Part shown: piece by piece, positions 1 through 9,981 of the stretch
Layout: the number at the start of each line of letters is the position of its first letter
How positions within the stretch are numbered: position 1 is the first letter of the stretch
Origin: Lysobacteraceae bacterium NML93-0793
GTDB taxonomy: Bacteria; Pseudomonadota; Gammaproteobacteria; Xanthomonadales; Xanthomonadaceae
Direction: 5' to 3'
Assembly (NCBI GenBank): GCA_002324875.1
Contig: NTJG01000001.1
Location: 186,001 to 250,000 of the forward strand
Length of the DNA: 64,000 bases
The notes under the pieces: model-generated
Told to the model about the DNA's origin: nothing
Databases searched by the model: none
What the model saw: the letters and a program-made list of their open reading frames with translations, nothing else
Translations under genes and position numbers: made by a program

Positions 1-311
1 CCGTTGCCGACGAACACGCGCTCGGCCGACACGTCCTGCGCGCCGCGTGCGGCGTGATGTGCGGCGATGACCTCGCGCGCCACCGGCAGGCCCTGCTGGT
101 GGGTGTAGGGATCGGTGGCGTGGATGTGGTCGGCGATCGCGCGCTGCAGGTGCTCCGGAGCGCGGAAGCCGAACGCGCCCGGGTTGCCGATGTTGAGCTT
201 GATCAGCGTGCGCCCCTGCGCTTCGAGATCCCGCGCGCGCCGCGCCAGTTCGCCGCGGATCTCGTAGCGGACTTCGGACAGGCGTTCACGCGTGTTGAGG
301 GGGGCGGGCAT
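1..311 (-). CDS. class I/II aminotransferase, N-terminal part (cut by window edge)
   Basis: The reverse strand from the ATG at 311 reads 103 codons without a stop and runs off the left edge. The N-terminus contains LIKLNIGNPGAFGF followed by PEHLQRAIADHI and DPYTHQQGLPVAREVIA. This is the start of fold-type I PLP aminotransferases of the alanine aminotransferase (AlaA-like) branch: the substrate-loop 'N(I/P)GNP' and the 'Y...QG...REAIA' element. The PLP lysine lies outside the window. Such enzymes move an amino group between alanine or glutamate and 2-oxo acids in the cytoplasm. Family assignment is firm; the exact substrate is not visible. Confidence 0.8.
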   Translation of the reverse strand, partial: MPAPLNTRERLSEVRYEIRGELARRARDLEAQGRTLIKLNIGNPGAFGFRAPEHLQRAIADHIHATDPYTHQQGLPVAREVIAAHHAARGAQDVSAERVFVGN

Positions 312-617
312 CGGGGCGCTCGGCGCGGGGAATGTCGCGCGATGCTAGCGGAAAATCCGTGGGGTCACGCTGTTTGCCGCGGAGAACGCTCACGCGCCGG
401 CGATCGCCGGCTCCGCGCCCGATGACTGTCGGGGAAGGCCTGGATAACGGCCGTCATTCCCGCAAAGGCCGGAATCCAGCGGCGTCAGGCTTCGAGAATC
501 AGCGGCGCTGGATTCCCGCCGTCGCGGGAATGCCGGTCACAGGCAGACGTGTCCGGATACGCCCTCGCCGGCCCGGCCTCGTAGAATCGCGCCCATGACG
601 ACCGCCCGCCTGCCTGC
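312..617. other. intergenic region between divergent genes, with palindromic repeat
   Basis: No convincing gene. It separates the divergent aminotransferase and rsgA, holds the inverted repeat listed separately, and has a TAGAAT hexamer at 582-587 that could be the -10 element of rsgA. Confidence 0.5.
453..540. repeat. REP/MITE-like inverted repeat
   Basis: Two imperfect arms face each other. The left arm has GTCATTCCCG...GGAATCCAGC (453-480). The right arm has GCTGGATTCCCG...CGGGAATG (506-532). Repeats built on 'CATTCCCGC...GGAATCCAG' are common intergenic elements in xanthomonads. It lies between divergent genes and probably forms a long cruciform or RNA hairpin. Confidence 0.6.
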
Positions 618-1772
618 TTGATCCCGCCCGACCCCGCGCTGCGTGCGATCGGCTGGCCCTTCGACGGCGCGCCGTCCGACGCCTGGGCCGGGACGCTGGC
701 CGCGCATCCCGGCACGCAGCCGATGCGCGTGGTCGAGCAGCACCGCTCCGGTTATCTGGTGGCGGCCGCGCCCGGTGAGGCGCTCGCGGTCGAATCACCG
801 CCCGAATGGCTGCGCCGCAGCGGCTACCGCAAGGGCACGATGGCGCCGGAAGACCGCGCCGCGGTCGGCGACTGGGTGCTGGTCGAGGACGGCAAGCGGA
901 TCGTCGTCATGCTGCCCCGGCGCAGCGCGATCAAGCGCGCCGCCGCGGGCGAGCATTACCGGCAGCAGTTGATCGCGGCCAACATCGACACCGTGCTCGT
1001 GGTCTGCGGGCTGGATGCCGATTTCAACCCGCGCCGCATCGAGCGCTACCTGCTGCTGGTGCAGGGTGGCGGCACGCCGGTGATCGTGCTCACCAAGGCC
1101 GACAAGCCCGAGGCGGACATCGCCGCTGCAGTGGCGGCGCTGACCGAGATCGCCGGACAGGGCGTCGCGGTGGTGCCGGTCAACGCGCGCGAGCCCGCCA
1201 GCGTGCAGGGTCTGCACCGCTGGCTCGGGCCGGGCATGACCGCCGTGCTGGTGGGCAGTTCGGGCGCGGGCAAGTCGACCTTGACCAACAGCCTGCTCGG
1301 CATCGAGCGCATGAAGACCGCGGCGGTGCGCGCCACCGACGACCGCGGACGGCATACCACGACCTACCGCGCGCTGATTCCGCTGCCGTCCGGCGCGTGC
1401 CTGATCGACACCCCCGGCATGCGCGAACTCAAGCCCACCGGCGAGGAAGACCTGGCCGAAGGCGGCTTCGCCGATGTCGAGGCGATCGCCGCCGACTGCC
1501 GCTTCCGCGATTGCACCCACGGCGCCGAGCCGGGCTGCGCGGTGCGCGCGGCGATCGAGGCAGGCACGCTGTCGGCCGCTCGCGTGGCGAGCTACCTGAA
1601 ACTGCGCGACGAGCTGGCCGGTGCCGCCGGGCAGCGGGCCAACCGCATGGCGCACAAGGCCGAGACCGCGCTGGCCGCCGGCAAGCCGACGGGACGTGCC
1701 GCCCCGAAATCCGGCGGACGCCCCGGCATCAAGCCCGCGCGCCGCGGATCGGACTGGACCCGCGAGACCTGA
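618..1772 (+). CDS. rsgA: ribosome small-subunit-dependent GTPase A (RsgA/YjeQ)
   Basis: Circularly permuted GTPase that checks late 30S subunit maturation. An N-terminal OB-fold spans about residues 35-110. The G motifs come in permuted order: TKAD (G4) at 159-162, GSSGAGKS (G1/Walker A) at 213-220, DTPG (G3) at 264-267. The zinc knuckle C294/C299/H301/C307 follows, then a basic tail rich in Lys/Arg. Length (384 aa) fits the family. The start is uncertain. The frame is open from 585 after a TAG, and TTG at 618 is the first usable start; an ATG at 595 is out of frame. RNA binding by the basic tail is inferred from the family. Confidence 0.93.
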   Translation: MIPPDPALRAIGWPFDGAPSDAWAGTLAAHPGTQPMRVVEQHRSGYLVAAAPGEALAVESPPEWLRRSGYRKGTMAPEDRAAVGDWVLVEDGKRIVVMLPRRSAIKRAAAGEHYRQQLIAANIDTVLVVCGLDADFNPRRIERYLLLVQGGGTPVIVLTKADKPEADIAAAVAALTEIAGQGVAVVPVNAREPASVQGLHRWLGPGMTAVLVGSSGAGKSTLTNSLLGIERMKTAAVRATDDRGRHTTTYRALIPLPSGACLIDTPGMRELKPTGEEDLAEGGFADVEAIAADCRFRDCTHGAEPGCAVRAAIEAGTLSAARVASYLKLRDELAGAAGQRANRMAHKAETALAAGKPTGRAAPKSGGRPGIKPARRGSDWTRET

Positions 1773-1846
1773 TCGTCGTGGCCGACGGGCCACCACCGGG
1801 CATCGCGTTCGCCACGACCGCAGCTCCGTATCCGCACGCGCAATCG

Positions 1847-1926
1847 CCCTGTAAGAGCGCTCGCGCGCGAACGTGGACTGGCAGACACCGGGAATGCCCT
1901 TCGCGGCCGAGGCCGCTCCTGCAGGG
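1847..1926. repeat. inverted pair of 'CCTGTAAGAGCGCTCGCG' repeats
   Basis: A forward unit (1847-1871, CCCTGTAAGAGCGCTCGCGC) and a diverged reverse unit (1901-1926, ending CCGCTCCTGCAGGG) form a palindromic pair between rsgA and the next gene. It is the same family as the better preserved pair at 6577-6655. Further partial units with CTACA(A/G)GGGGG follow up to about 1975. Confidence 0.55.
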
Positions 1927-2064
1927 CATCGCGTTCGGCCCGCGCCTACAAGGGGGCACCCGCCTACAGGGGGGCATTGCGCCGGACGGGATGTCGACCC
2001 GACCCCCGCATGGAGGCGTGCACGCCGATCGGCTAGCGTGAGCGCTCCGCCCGGGAATCGACCG

Positions 2065-3285
2065 ATGGCCGACGCCGACATCGCCCACCACGCTGCGCTC
2101 GATGCGCGGATGGTCGCCGCCGCGCGCGGCATCCGGCTGCTGAGCCTCGCCAGCTGGTCGCCCGCCGTGCAGCAGCGCTTTCTCGCCGCGTTCGCGCAGG
2201 GACGCCGCGTGCTGCCCGAGGTGCGCTATCCCGCGCTCGACTTCACCGATGCGCGCCGCGAACTGGCCGCGATCGGTGCGGCCGCCGATCCGGCGCATCC
2301 ACTCGGCGCGTATCTGCTCGACGCCACCCGGGCCTGGGATACCGCCGCAGGCCTGCTCGAAGCGCTCGGCACGCCGGCGGTGACCGCGCATTCGATCGCG
2401 CTCTACGGCCGCCCCGACGTGCCGGTGCCCGGCAGCACGGCGACCACCTGCGATGCGGCGCGGCATTTCATCCACATCGCCGACGCACTCGATCCCGGCC
2501 TGCTCGCCGAGGCCGACATCGACGCGCCCACGCTGCAGACGCAGCTGCAGACGGATCTGGACACGTTCTTCGGCGAACGCGTCATCGCGGTCGAACTCGA
2601 CCCCGAGATGATCGCCAAGGCCGCGGCCGGCGCGTTCCGGCTGCGGCTGCGCGCCGATGCGCGCTATTCGATCCACGATCGCGGCCAGTTGCTCCAGCAC
2701 GAAGCATTCGTGCATTCGCTCACCGCCCTCAACGGTCGCCAGCAGACGGTGCTGCCCAGCCTGGCGATGGCGTCGCCGCGCACCACCTGCACCCAGGAAG
2801 GCCTGGCGGTGCTCGCCGAGCAGATCACCGGGCAGATCGACATCCATCGGATGAAGCGCATCAGCCTGCGCACCGAGGCCATCGCGCAGGCACTCGACGG
2901 CGCCGATTTCCTCGAGGTGTTCGACACGTTCCACAGCGCCGGCCAGACCGCGGCCGAGAGTTTCGCCTCGGCGCAGCGCGTGTTCCGCGGCGCACCGCTG
3001 GGCGGCGGCCATGCGTTCACCAAGGACGCGGTCTACCTGCGCGGCCTCATCGACGTGCACACCTTCTTCCGCCAGTCGCTGGCCCAGCGCGCGCTGCCGC
3101 GCTGCCGCCAGCTCTTCGCCGGCAAGATGACGCTCGACGACGTGCAGCGCTTCGCGCCGATGTTCGAGGCCGGCGTGATCGCGCCGCCGCGCTGGCTGCC
3201 GCCTTGGCTGGCGCATGCGGGCAGCGTGGCCGGCATGCTCGCGTTCTCGCTGTTCGCCAACCGCATCCGGCTCGACCGGCTCTAG
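2065..3285 (+). CDS. QEGLA-motif protein, putative MATCAP-like metallopeptidase (DUF1704)
   Basis: The 406-residue protein has the two signatures of the 'flavohemoglobin expression-modulating QEGLA motif' family (DUF1704): HEAFVH at 212-217 and QEGLA at 244-248. In the eukaryotic relatives (KIAA0895/MATCAP) the HExxxH pair plus the later Glu bind zinc and the proteins are tyrosine carboxypeptidases. The same metal site is therefore likely here, but the bacterial substrate is unknown. The family name reflects genomic association with flavohemoglobin, which is not seen in this window. ATG at 2065 was chosen because upstream in-frame codons run through repeat DNA. It converges on the next gene with only 6 bp between stops. 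Confidence 0.85.
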   Translation: MADADIAHHAALDARMVAAARGIRLLSLASWSPAVQQRFLAAFAQGRRVLPEVRYPALDFTDARRELAAIGAAADPAHPLGAYLLDATRAWDTAAGLLEALGTPAVTAHSIALYGRPDVPVPGSTATTCDAARHFIHIADALDPGLLAEADIDAPTLQTQLQTDLDTFFGERVIAVELDPEMIAKAAAGAFRLRLRADARYSIHDRGQLLQHEAFVHSLTALNGRQQTVLPSLAMASPRTTCTQEGLAVLAEQITGQIDIHRMKRISLRTEAIAQALDGADFLEVFDTFHSAGQTAAESFASAQRVFRGAPLGGGHAFTKDAVYLRGLIDVHTFFRQSLAQRALPRCRQLFAGKMTLDDVQRFAPMFEAGVIAPPRWLPPWLAHAGSVAGMLAFSLFANRIRLDRL

Positions 3286-3291
3286 CGCGCC

Positions 3292-6200
3292 TCAGAGGCC
3301 GAACACCGGCGCCTCGGCGCCGGAATGCAGCACGCGCACGCTGTCGCCCAGCGTGTGGGGATCGGCGCCGGCGAGCAGCGCCTGCAGGTGCCAGCGGTCG
3401 GGCGCACGGCCGGGCACCACGCCCACCCAGGCATTGCGGCCCGCGGCCTTGGCGGCGTAGAGACAGCGGTCGGCGAGGGCGCTGGTCTGCTGCCAGTCGC
3501 CGAGCGCCGGCCACGCGGCCGAGAACGGCCACGGCGCGAACCCGATCGAGCAGGTGATCGACAGCGCCGCGCCGTGGCTCAGCACCATCGGTTCCACCGC
3601 GATCGCCGCGCGGATGCGTTCGGCCAGCCGCGCCGCGGCGTCGGCGTCGCCGAGCCGGGTGACCAGTACGAATTCCTCGCCGCCCCAGCGCACCAGCAGG
3701 TCGCCTTCGCGGCACAGCGTGCGCAGGCGCTGGGCGAACTGCACCAGCACCTCGTCGCCGGCCTGGTGACCGTGACCGTCGTTGACGCGCTTGAACGCGT
3801 CGATGTCGAGCATGAAGAACAGCAGCGTCTCCGCACCGCCGCCTGCGAGGCGCTCCACCACGCGACCCGATTCGCGCGTCAGCCAGTCCTGCAGTTCGCG
3901 CCGGTTGGCGACGTGGGTCAGCGGGTCGAGCCGGTTGGCCGCGTCGAGCTGGACGTTGCTCTGCTGCAGTTGCCGGTTGGCCAGTTCCAGCTGCGCGGTG
4001 CGCTCGGCCACGGTGCGGTTGAGCAGGTCCACCTGCTCGCGCTCGCGGCGCACCGCCTGGCGTGTGCGGGCCACCGCGAGGCCGAGGACGAGCAGCGCCA
4101 GCAGCCCGTAGAGCGCGTAGGCCAGCGGATGCCGCCACAGCGGCGGCGGCATGTCGATGGTCAGCATGCGCGAGGCGCCGAACTCGCCGTCCCGGCCCGC
4201 GGCCTGCACCTCCAGCGTGTAGCGTCCGGCCGGCAGATGATTGAGCGAGATCTCGGTGCGCGCCTGGTGCGGGTAGATCCAGCCGCCGTGCAGGCCGTGC
4301 ACGCGGTAGCGCAGCTGGGCCGCGGCCGGGGCGAGGAAGTCGATCGCCGTCATGGCGATGGTGAACACGCTGTCCTCGCTGCCCAGCGTGATCGAGGGCG
4401 CGTAGACGATGTCGGTCTCGTGCTGACTGCGGGCCTCGTCGTCGCTGCCACGGCTCAGCAGCTGCAGCGCGGTGAGCACCGGACGCGCGGGGGCACTGCG
4501 CCGGGGCAGTTGCAGCGGCGCGATGGCATCCAGGCCCTGGGTGCCGCCGAAATACAGCAGCCCGCCGGGATCGGCGAACCCCGCGCCGCTGTTGAACTCC
4601 TGGTTGCGCAGGCCGTCGCGGCGGCCGATGTTCTGCACGATGCCGCTGGCCGGATCGAAGACGCTGAGCCCGAGATTGGTGCTGACCCACAGGCGGTCCA
4701 TCGCGTCGGGCAGGATGCGGTAGACCACGTTGTTGGTCAGCCCGTCGCGCTCGCTCAAGGCGGTGGAGGCGCCGGTGGCGCGGTCGATGCGGTAGAGCCC
4801 GGCACCGAAGGTGCCGGCCCAGATGGCGCTCGCGTCGGGATGCAGCGCCCACACCGAGGCGTGCAGCCCGGCACCGCCGGGTTCGATGCGGGCCAGCCGG
4901 CGGCCGTCCAGCCGCCACAGGCCGCGGGTGTTGCTGGCGATCAGCAGCGTGCCGTCGAGGTCGCGCACCAGCGTGGTGATCATGTCGCCGGCCAGCGGCG
5001 CGAGCACCGGATCGGGCACGACACGGCCCGCTTGCAAACGCTCGAGCCCACCGCGGGTGCCCACCCACAGGGTGTCGTCGACGCGCAACAGGGCATCGAT
5101 GCGCGGATCCCGCAGGCCGTCGACGCGGGCCGCGCGCCCGTCGGCATGCAGCCGCCACAGGCCGGACAGCGTGCCGATCCACCAGCCGTCGTCGGCATCG
5201 GGTGCCACGGCCCGCACCGACATGCCGTCCAGCCCCGGCACGCCGACCCACGGCGCGCCGACGCGGCTGCGCCGGCGCAGGCCGCTGTCGGTGCCGATCA
5301 GCATCTCGCCGCCGCCACCGCGCCACACCGCGCGCACGCTGTGGCTGGGCCAGCCGTCCATGGTGCCGGTGCCGGCGGCATCGGAGCGGATCACCGCCGC
5401 CAGCGGCCGCACCCGGTACAGACCCGAGGTGTAGGTGCCGATCCACCACGCCCCGCTGCCGTTCTGGTGGAAGCGGGTGATCGCACTGGTCGGCGGCCGG
5501 TCGAACCGCAGACGTTGCAGGCGCGCGTCCCCCGGCCGCAGGGCCAGCACGTCGCCGTTGCCGAAGCCGACCAGGACGCGGCCGTCCTCGAGCCGGATCA
5601 TCGCCGTCGGTGCAGTGCCTGCGCCCGCGATCTCCAGGCGCCAGCGTCGCGCCGGGCGCCCGTCGGCATCGAGGCGGTGCAGGCCGGTGTCGGCCAGCAC
5701 CCACAGGCCTTCCGGGCCGCTCTGCAGCGCCATGCAGCGCTGCGCGCCGGCCGGGCCGGGCAGCGGCGTCAGCGCCGCGTCGCCGACGGCCCACAGGCGA
5801 CAGGTGCTGTCCAGCGCCAGCGGGGCGCTGCGCGCCTCGGACCAGGCCAGGCCCACGATCTCGGCCGTCGCCCCGAGACGGCGCGCGGAGGTCACGTCGG
5901 CGTCCACGTGATCCACGCCCGTCTCGGTGCCCAGCCACGCGCCGCCGGCGGGATCGAGCAGCAGCTGGGTCACGCGCACGTGCGACAGGCCCTGCGCCGG
6001 GCCCAGGCGGTAGTGGGTCCAGGTGGGCAGGTGCACAACCTCGAGGCCGGCGTCGTTGGTGCCCAGCCACATCCGCGTGCGCCCGGGCTCGAAGGCCAGG
6101 CTGTCGATGCTGCTGCTCGCCAGGCCCGGGTCCGGCGCGCCCGGCTCGGCATGGCGACGATAGGTGCGGAAGCGGTGGCCGTCGAAGCGGTTCAGACCGT

Positions 6201-6405
6201 CCTGCGTGGCCACCCACAGAAAGCCCTGGTCGTCGCCGCTCATCGCCGACACCGTGAGCTGCGACAGGCCTTCGTCCAGCCCGTACATCTCCAGGCTCAG
6301 CTGCGGCGTCACCTCCGGCGCCTGCGCCTGCGCGGTCGAGAGCCAGCCGCCGACCAGCCAGCCGAGCAGCACCCACAGCGGACCACGGCGCGCGGGCTCC
6401 GGCAT
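3292..6405 (-). CDS. periplasmic propeller sensor with C-terminal diguanylate cyclase
   Basis: The 1037-residue protein starts at ATG 6405 with a signal sequence (basic, then hydrophobic, ending near STAQAQA). Most of it is a two-component-regulator-type beta-propeller with repeats of the 'G(L/V)WVGT..GL.R' kind, followed by a Y_Y_Y domain and one transmembrane segment. A short coiled coil rich in Glu/Gln/Leu (RTVAERTAQLELANRQLQQ) leads to a GGDEF domain. The active site is GGEEF (about residues 908-912), and FFMLDIDAFKRVND fits an active cyclase making c-di-GMP. The architecture is that of an extracytoplasmic ligand sensor relaying to cytoplasmic c-di-GMP synthesis. The ligand is unknown. 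Confidence 0.9.
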   Translation of the reverse strand: MPEPARRGPLWVLLGWLVGGWLSTAQAQAPEVTPQLSLEMYGLDEGLSQLTVSAMSGDDQGFLWVATQDGLNRFDGHRFRTYRRHAEPGAPDPGLASSSIDSLAFEPGRTRMWLGTNDAGLEVVHLPTWTHYRLGPAQGLSHVRVTQLLLDPAGGAWLGTETGVDHVDADVTSARRLGATAEIVGLAWSEARSAPLALDSTCRLWAVGDAALTPLPGPAGAQRCMALQSGPEGLWVLADTGLHRLDADGRPARRWRLEIAGAGTAPTAMIRLEDGRVLVGFGNGDVLALRPGDARLQRLRFDRPPTSAITRFHQNGSGAWWIGTYTSGLYRVRPLAAVIRSDAAGTGTMDGWPSHSVRAVWRGGGGEMLIGTDSGLRRRSRVGAPWVGVPGLDGMSVRAVAPDADDGWWIGTLSGLWRLHADGRAARVDGLRDPRIDALLRVDDTLWVGTRGGLERLQAGRVVPDPVLAPLAGDMITTLVRDLDGTLLIASNTRGLWRLDGRRLARIEPGGAGLHASVWALHPDASAIWAGTFGAGLYRIDRATGASTALSERDGLTNNVVYRILPDAMDRLWVSTNLGLSVFDPASGIVQNIGRRDGLRNQEFNSGAGFADPGGLLYFGGTQGLDAIAPLQLPRRSAPARPVLTALQLLSRGSDDEARSQHETDIVYAPSITLGSEDSVFTIAMTAIDFLAPAAAQLRYRVHGLHGGWIYPHQARTEISLNHLPAGRYTLEVQAAGRDGEFGASRMLTIDMPPPLWRHPLAYALYGLLALLVLGLAVARTRQAVRREREQVDLLNRTVAERTAQLELANRQLQQSNVQLDAANRLDPLTHVANRRELQDWLTRESGRVVERLAGGGAETLLFFMLDIDAFKRVNDGHGHQAGDEVLVQFAQRLRTLCREGDLLVRWGGEEFVLVTRLGDADAAARLAERIRAAIAVEPMVLSHGAALSITCSIGFAPWPFSAAWPALGDWQQTSALADRCLYAAKAAGRNAWVGVVPGRAPDRWHLQALLAGADPHTLGDSVRVLHSGAEAPVFGL

Positions 6406-6576
6406 GACGACGGCGAGGGCGATCGGACTGCGCAGGGGACCATCGCGGTGGAAAGGGCAGGTGCCAGTGTGCATGCCAGAACCATGCCAGTCGCGCGCCG
6501 GGTGATGTGCCGCGTCGTGTTCTGACCCGGGCACCGACCCCGCGCCCACGCGCGCAACGGGCGTCGCCGAAACGCC

Positions 6577-6655
6577 TCCCTGTAGGAGCGCGCTCGCGCG
6601 CGAAGGGGCTTTGCCCGGGAACGCCCAGTCGCGCGCAAGCGCGCTCCTACAGGGA
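6577..6655. repeat. REP-like palindrome, 27-nt arms
   Basis: Two 27-nt arms (6577-6603 and 6629-6655) with the core TGTAGGAGCGCGCT are reverse complements with a single mismatch, separated by 25 nt. Units of this kind are scattered between genes in xanthomonads. It lies between divergent promoters and could form a strong hairpin in either transcript. Confidence 0.8.
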
Positions 6656-6716
6656 TGGCACGTGCCGGCCGCCCGTCACCATCCGCCCGCGTCGGGTCCC
6701 GGCGCGGGCACAAGGT

Positions 6717-6722
6717 TAGAAT
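6717..6722 (+). promoter_or_regulatory. candidate -10 element of maeB
   Basis: TAGAAT lies 40 bp before the maeB ATG, a plausible sigma-70 -10 position. The same hexamer stands 55 bp before aceE (11927-11932) and 30 bp before the rsgA start. No good -35 is visible, so this is weak. Confidence 0.3.
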
Positions 6723-6762
6723 CCTGTCCCGCGTCATTTTTCCCAGAGCAGACTTCCCGCCG

Positions 6763-9045
<2,283 letters not shown>

Positions 9046-9066
9046 GCCCGCCGGTCGTCGGCACGC

Positions 9067-9098
9067 AAAAAAGGCCGGTGCACTGCACCGGCCTTTTT
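9067..9098 (+). terminator. rho-independent terminator after maeB
   Basis: A perfect 9-bp stem GGCCGGTGC/GCACCGGCC (9073-9081 with 9085-9093) has a 3-nt loop. It is flanked by A6 on the left and T5 on the right, so it could work in both directions. It also faces the convergent response-regulator operon. Confidence 0.9.
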
Positions 9099-9141
9099 CA
9101 TGTCACGCAGAGGCGAGATGCGGCCTGCGCGCGTGCGGCAG

Positions 9142-9534
9142 TCAGAGCGTCGGCAGCACCTGGCGCACCGCGTCCGGCAGCTGGTCCAGCGCATCCTTGT
9201 AGACCAGGCCGTCGCCGACCGGCAGTTCCTCGCCGGGCAGGCCCATCACCGAGCCGGTCAGAAACACCACCGGCACGCCGGGACGCAGCGCCCGGGTGAT
9301 CTGCAGGGCCTCGGCGCCCGAGAACCCCGGCAGGTTGACGTCCGACAGCACGATCTGCGGCGCGAACGCATGCAGCGCCTCGCGCAGGCCGGCCTCCCCG
9401 TGCACCAGGCGCACGTCGATCGCCATGCCCGCATCGCGCAGGGCCAACTCGGTCAGCTCGGCGTCGTCGCGCGAATCGTCGACGATCAGCACACGCAGGG
9501 CGCCGTCCCGGGCCTCGGCATCGTCCTGGGGCAT
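9142..9534 (-). CDS. single-domain response regulator (receiver only)
   Basis: A 130-residue stand-alone receiver. The acidic pocket is VLIVDDSRDD, the phospho-acceptor Asp is in IVLSDVNLPG, the Thr position is VVFLTGS, and the usual Lys region reads VYKDALDQ. There is no output domain, so it acts by phosphotransfer or protein contact. It is the last gene of a three-gene minus-strand operon (kinase, receiver, receiver), 5 nt after the preceding receiver gene. Confidence 0.88.
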   Translation of the reverse strand: MPQDDAEARDGALRVLIVDDSRDDAELTELALRDAGMAIDVRLVHGEAGLREALHAFAPQIVLSDVNLPGFSGAEALQITRALRPGVPVVFLTGSVMGLPGEELPVGDGLVYKDALDQLPDAVRQVLPTL

Positions 9535-9539
9535 GCGGC

Positions 9540-9980
9540 TCAGTCTTCCTCGGGCACTTCGTTGAGCACGGCCCAGAACTTGCCGAGCGTGCGCACCGCG
9601 TCGAAGAACTGCTCCACGTCCACCGGCTTGACCACGTAGGCGTTCACGCCCAGGTCCCAGCTGCGTGCCAGATCGCTTTCCTCGCGCGACGAGGACAGGA
9701 TCACGACCGGCATGCGCTTGAGCGTCTCGTGGTCACGCAGCTGCTTCAGCACTTCCAGGCCGTCCATGCGCGGCATCTTGATGTCGAGCAGCAGCACCGC
9801 CGGATCGCCCTCGGGGCGGTCGGCGAACTTGCCGCGGCGGAGCAGGTAGTCGATCGCCTCGACGCCGTCCTCGACGTGCACGATCGGATTGGCGAGATGG
9901 GCCTCGCGCAGCGCATCGATCGCCATCTCGGCGTCGTGCGGGCTGTCTTCGGCGAGGAGGATCGTGCGGATTTCGCTCAT
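9540..9980 (-). CDS. Rcp1-like response regulator
   Basis: The 146-residue receiver starts at ATG 9980 (MSEIRTILLAEDSPHDAEM). The phospho-acceptor lies in VLLLDIKMPRMDG, followed by VVILSSSREESD and the AYVVKPVDVEQF lysine. The insert 'DGVEAIDYLLRRGKFADRP' is typical of the Rcp1/CheY-like regulators found beside phytochrome-type and CHASE3 kinases. Its start is 1 nt from the kinase stop, so the two are translationally linked and very likely cognate. Confidence 0.9.
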   Translation of the reverse strand: MSEIRTILLAEDSPHDAEMAIDALREAHLANPIVHVEDGVEAIDYLLRRGKFADRPEGDPAVLLLDIKMPRMDGLEVLKQLRDHETLKRMPVVILSSSREESDLARSWDLGVNAYVVKPVDVEQFFDAVRTLGKFWAVLNEVPEED

Positions 9981-9981
9981 G

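Larger units (their letters stand above)
6406..6762. other. divergent intergenic region with repeat pair and maeB promoter
   Basis: Contains the inverted repeat at 6577-6655 and a candidate -10 hexamer for maeB. No gene is apparent. Confidence 0.5.

Noticed and set aside
3325-6525. Very long open frame on the + strand opposite the propeller-GGDEF gene
   Set aside because: It is the complement of a clear gene in GC-rich DNA; its translation is low-complexity Gln/Ala/Arg with no domain. The same applies to other long frames opposite maeB, the CHASE3 kinase, aceE and dinG.
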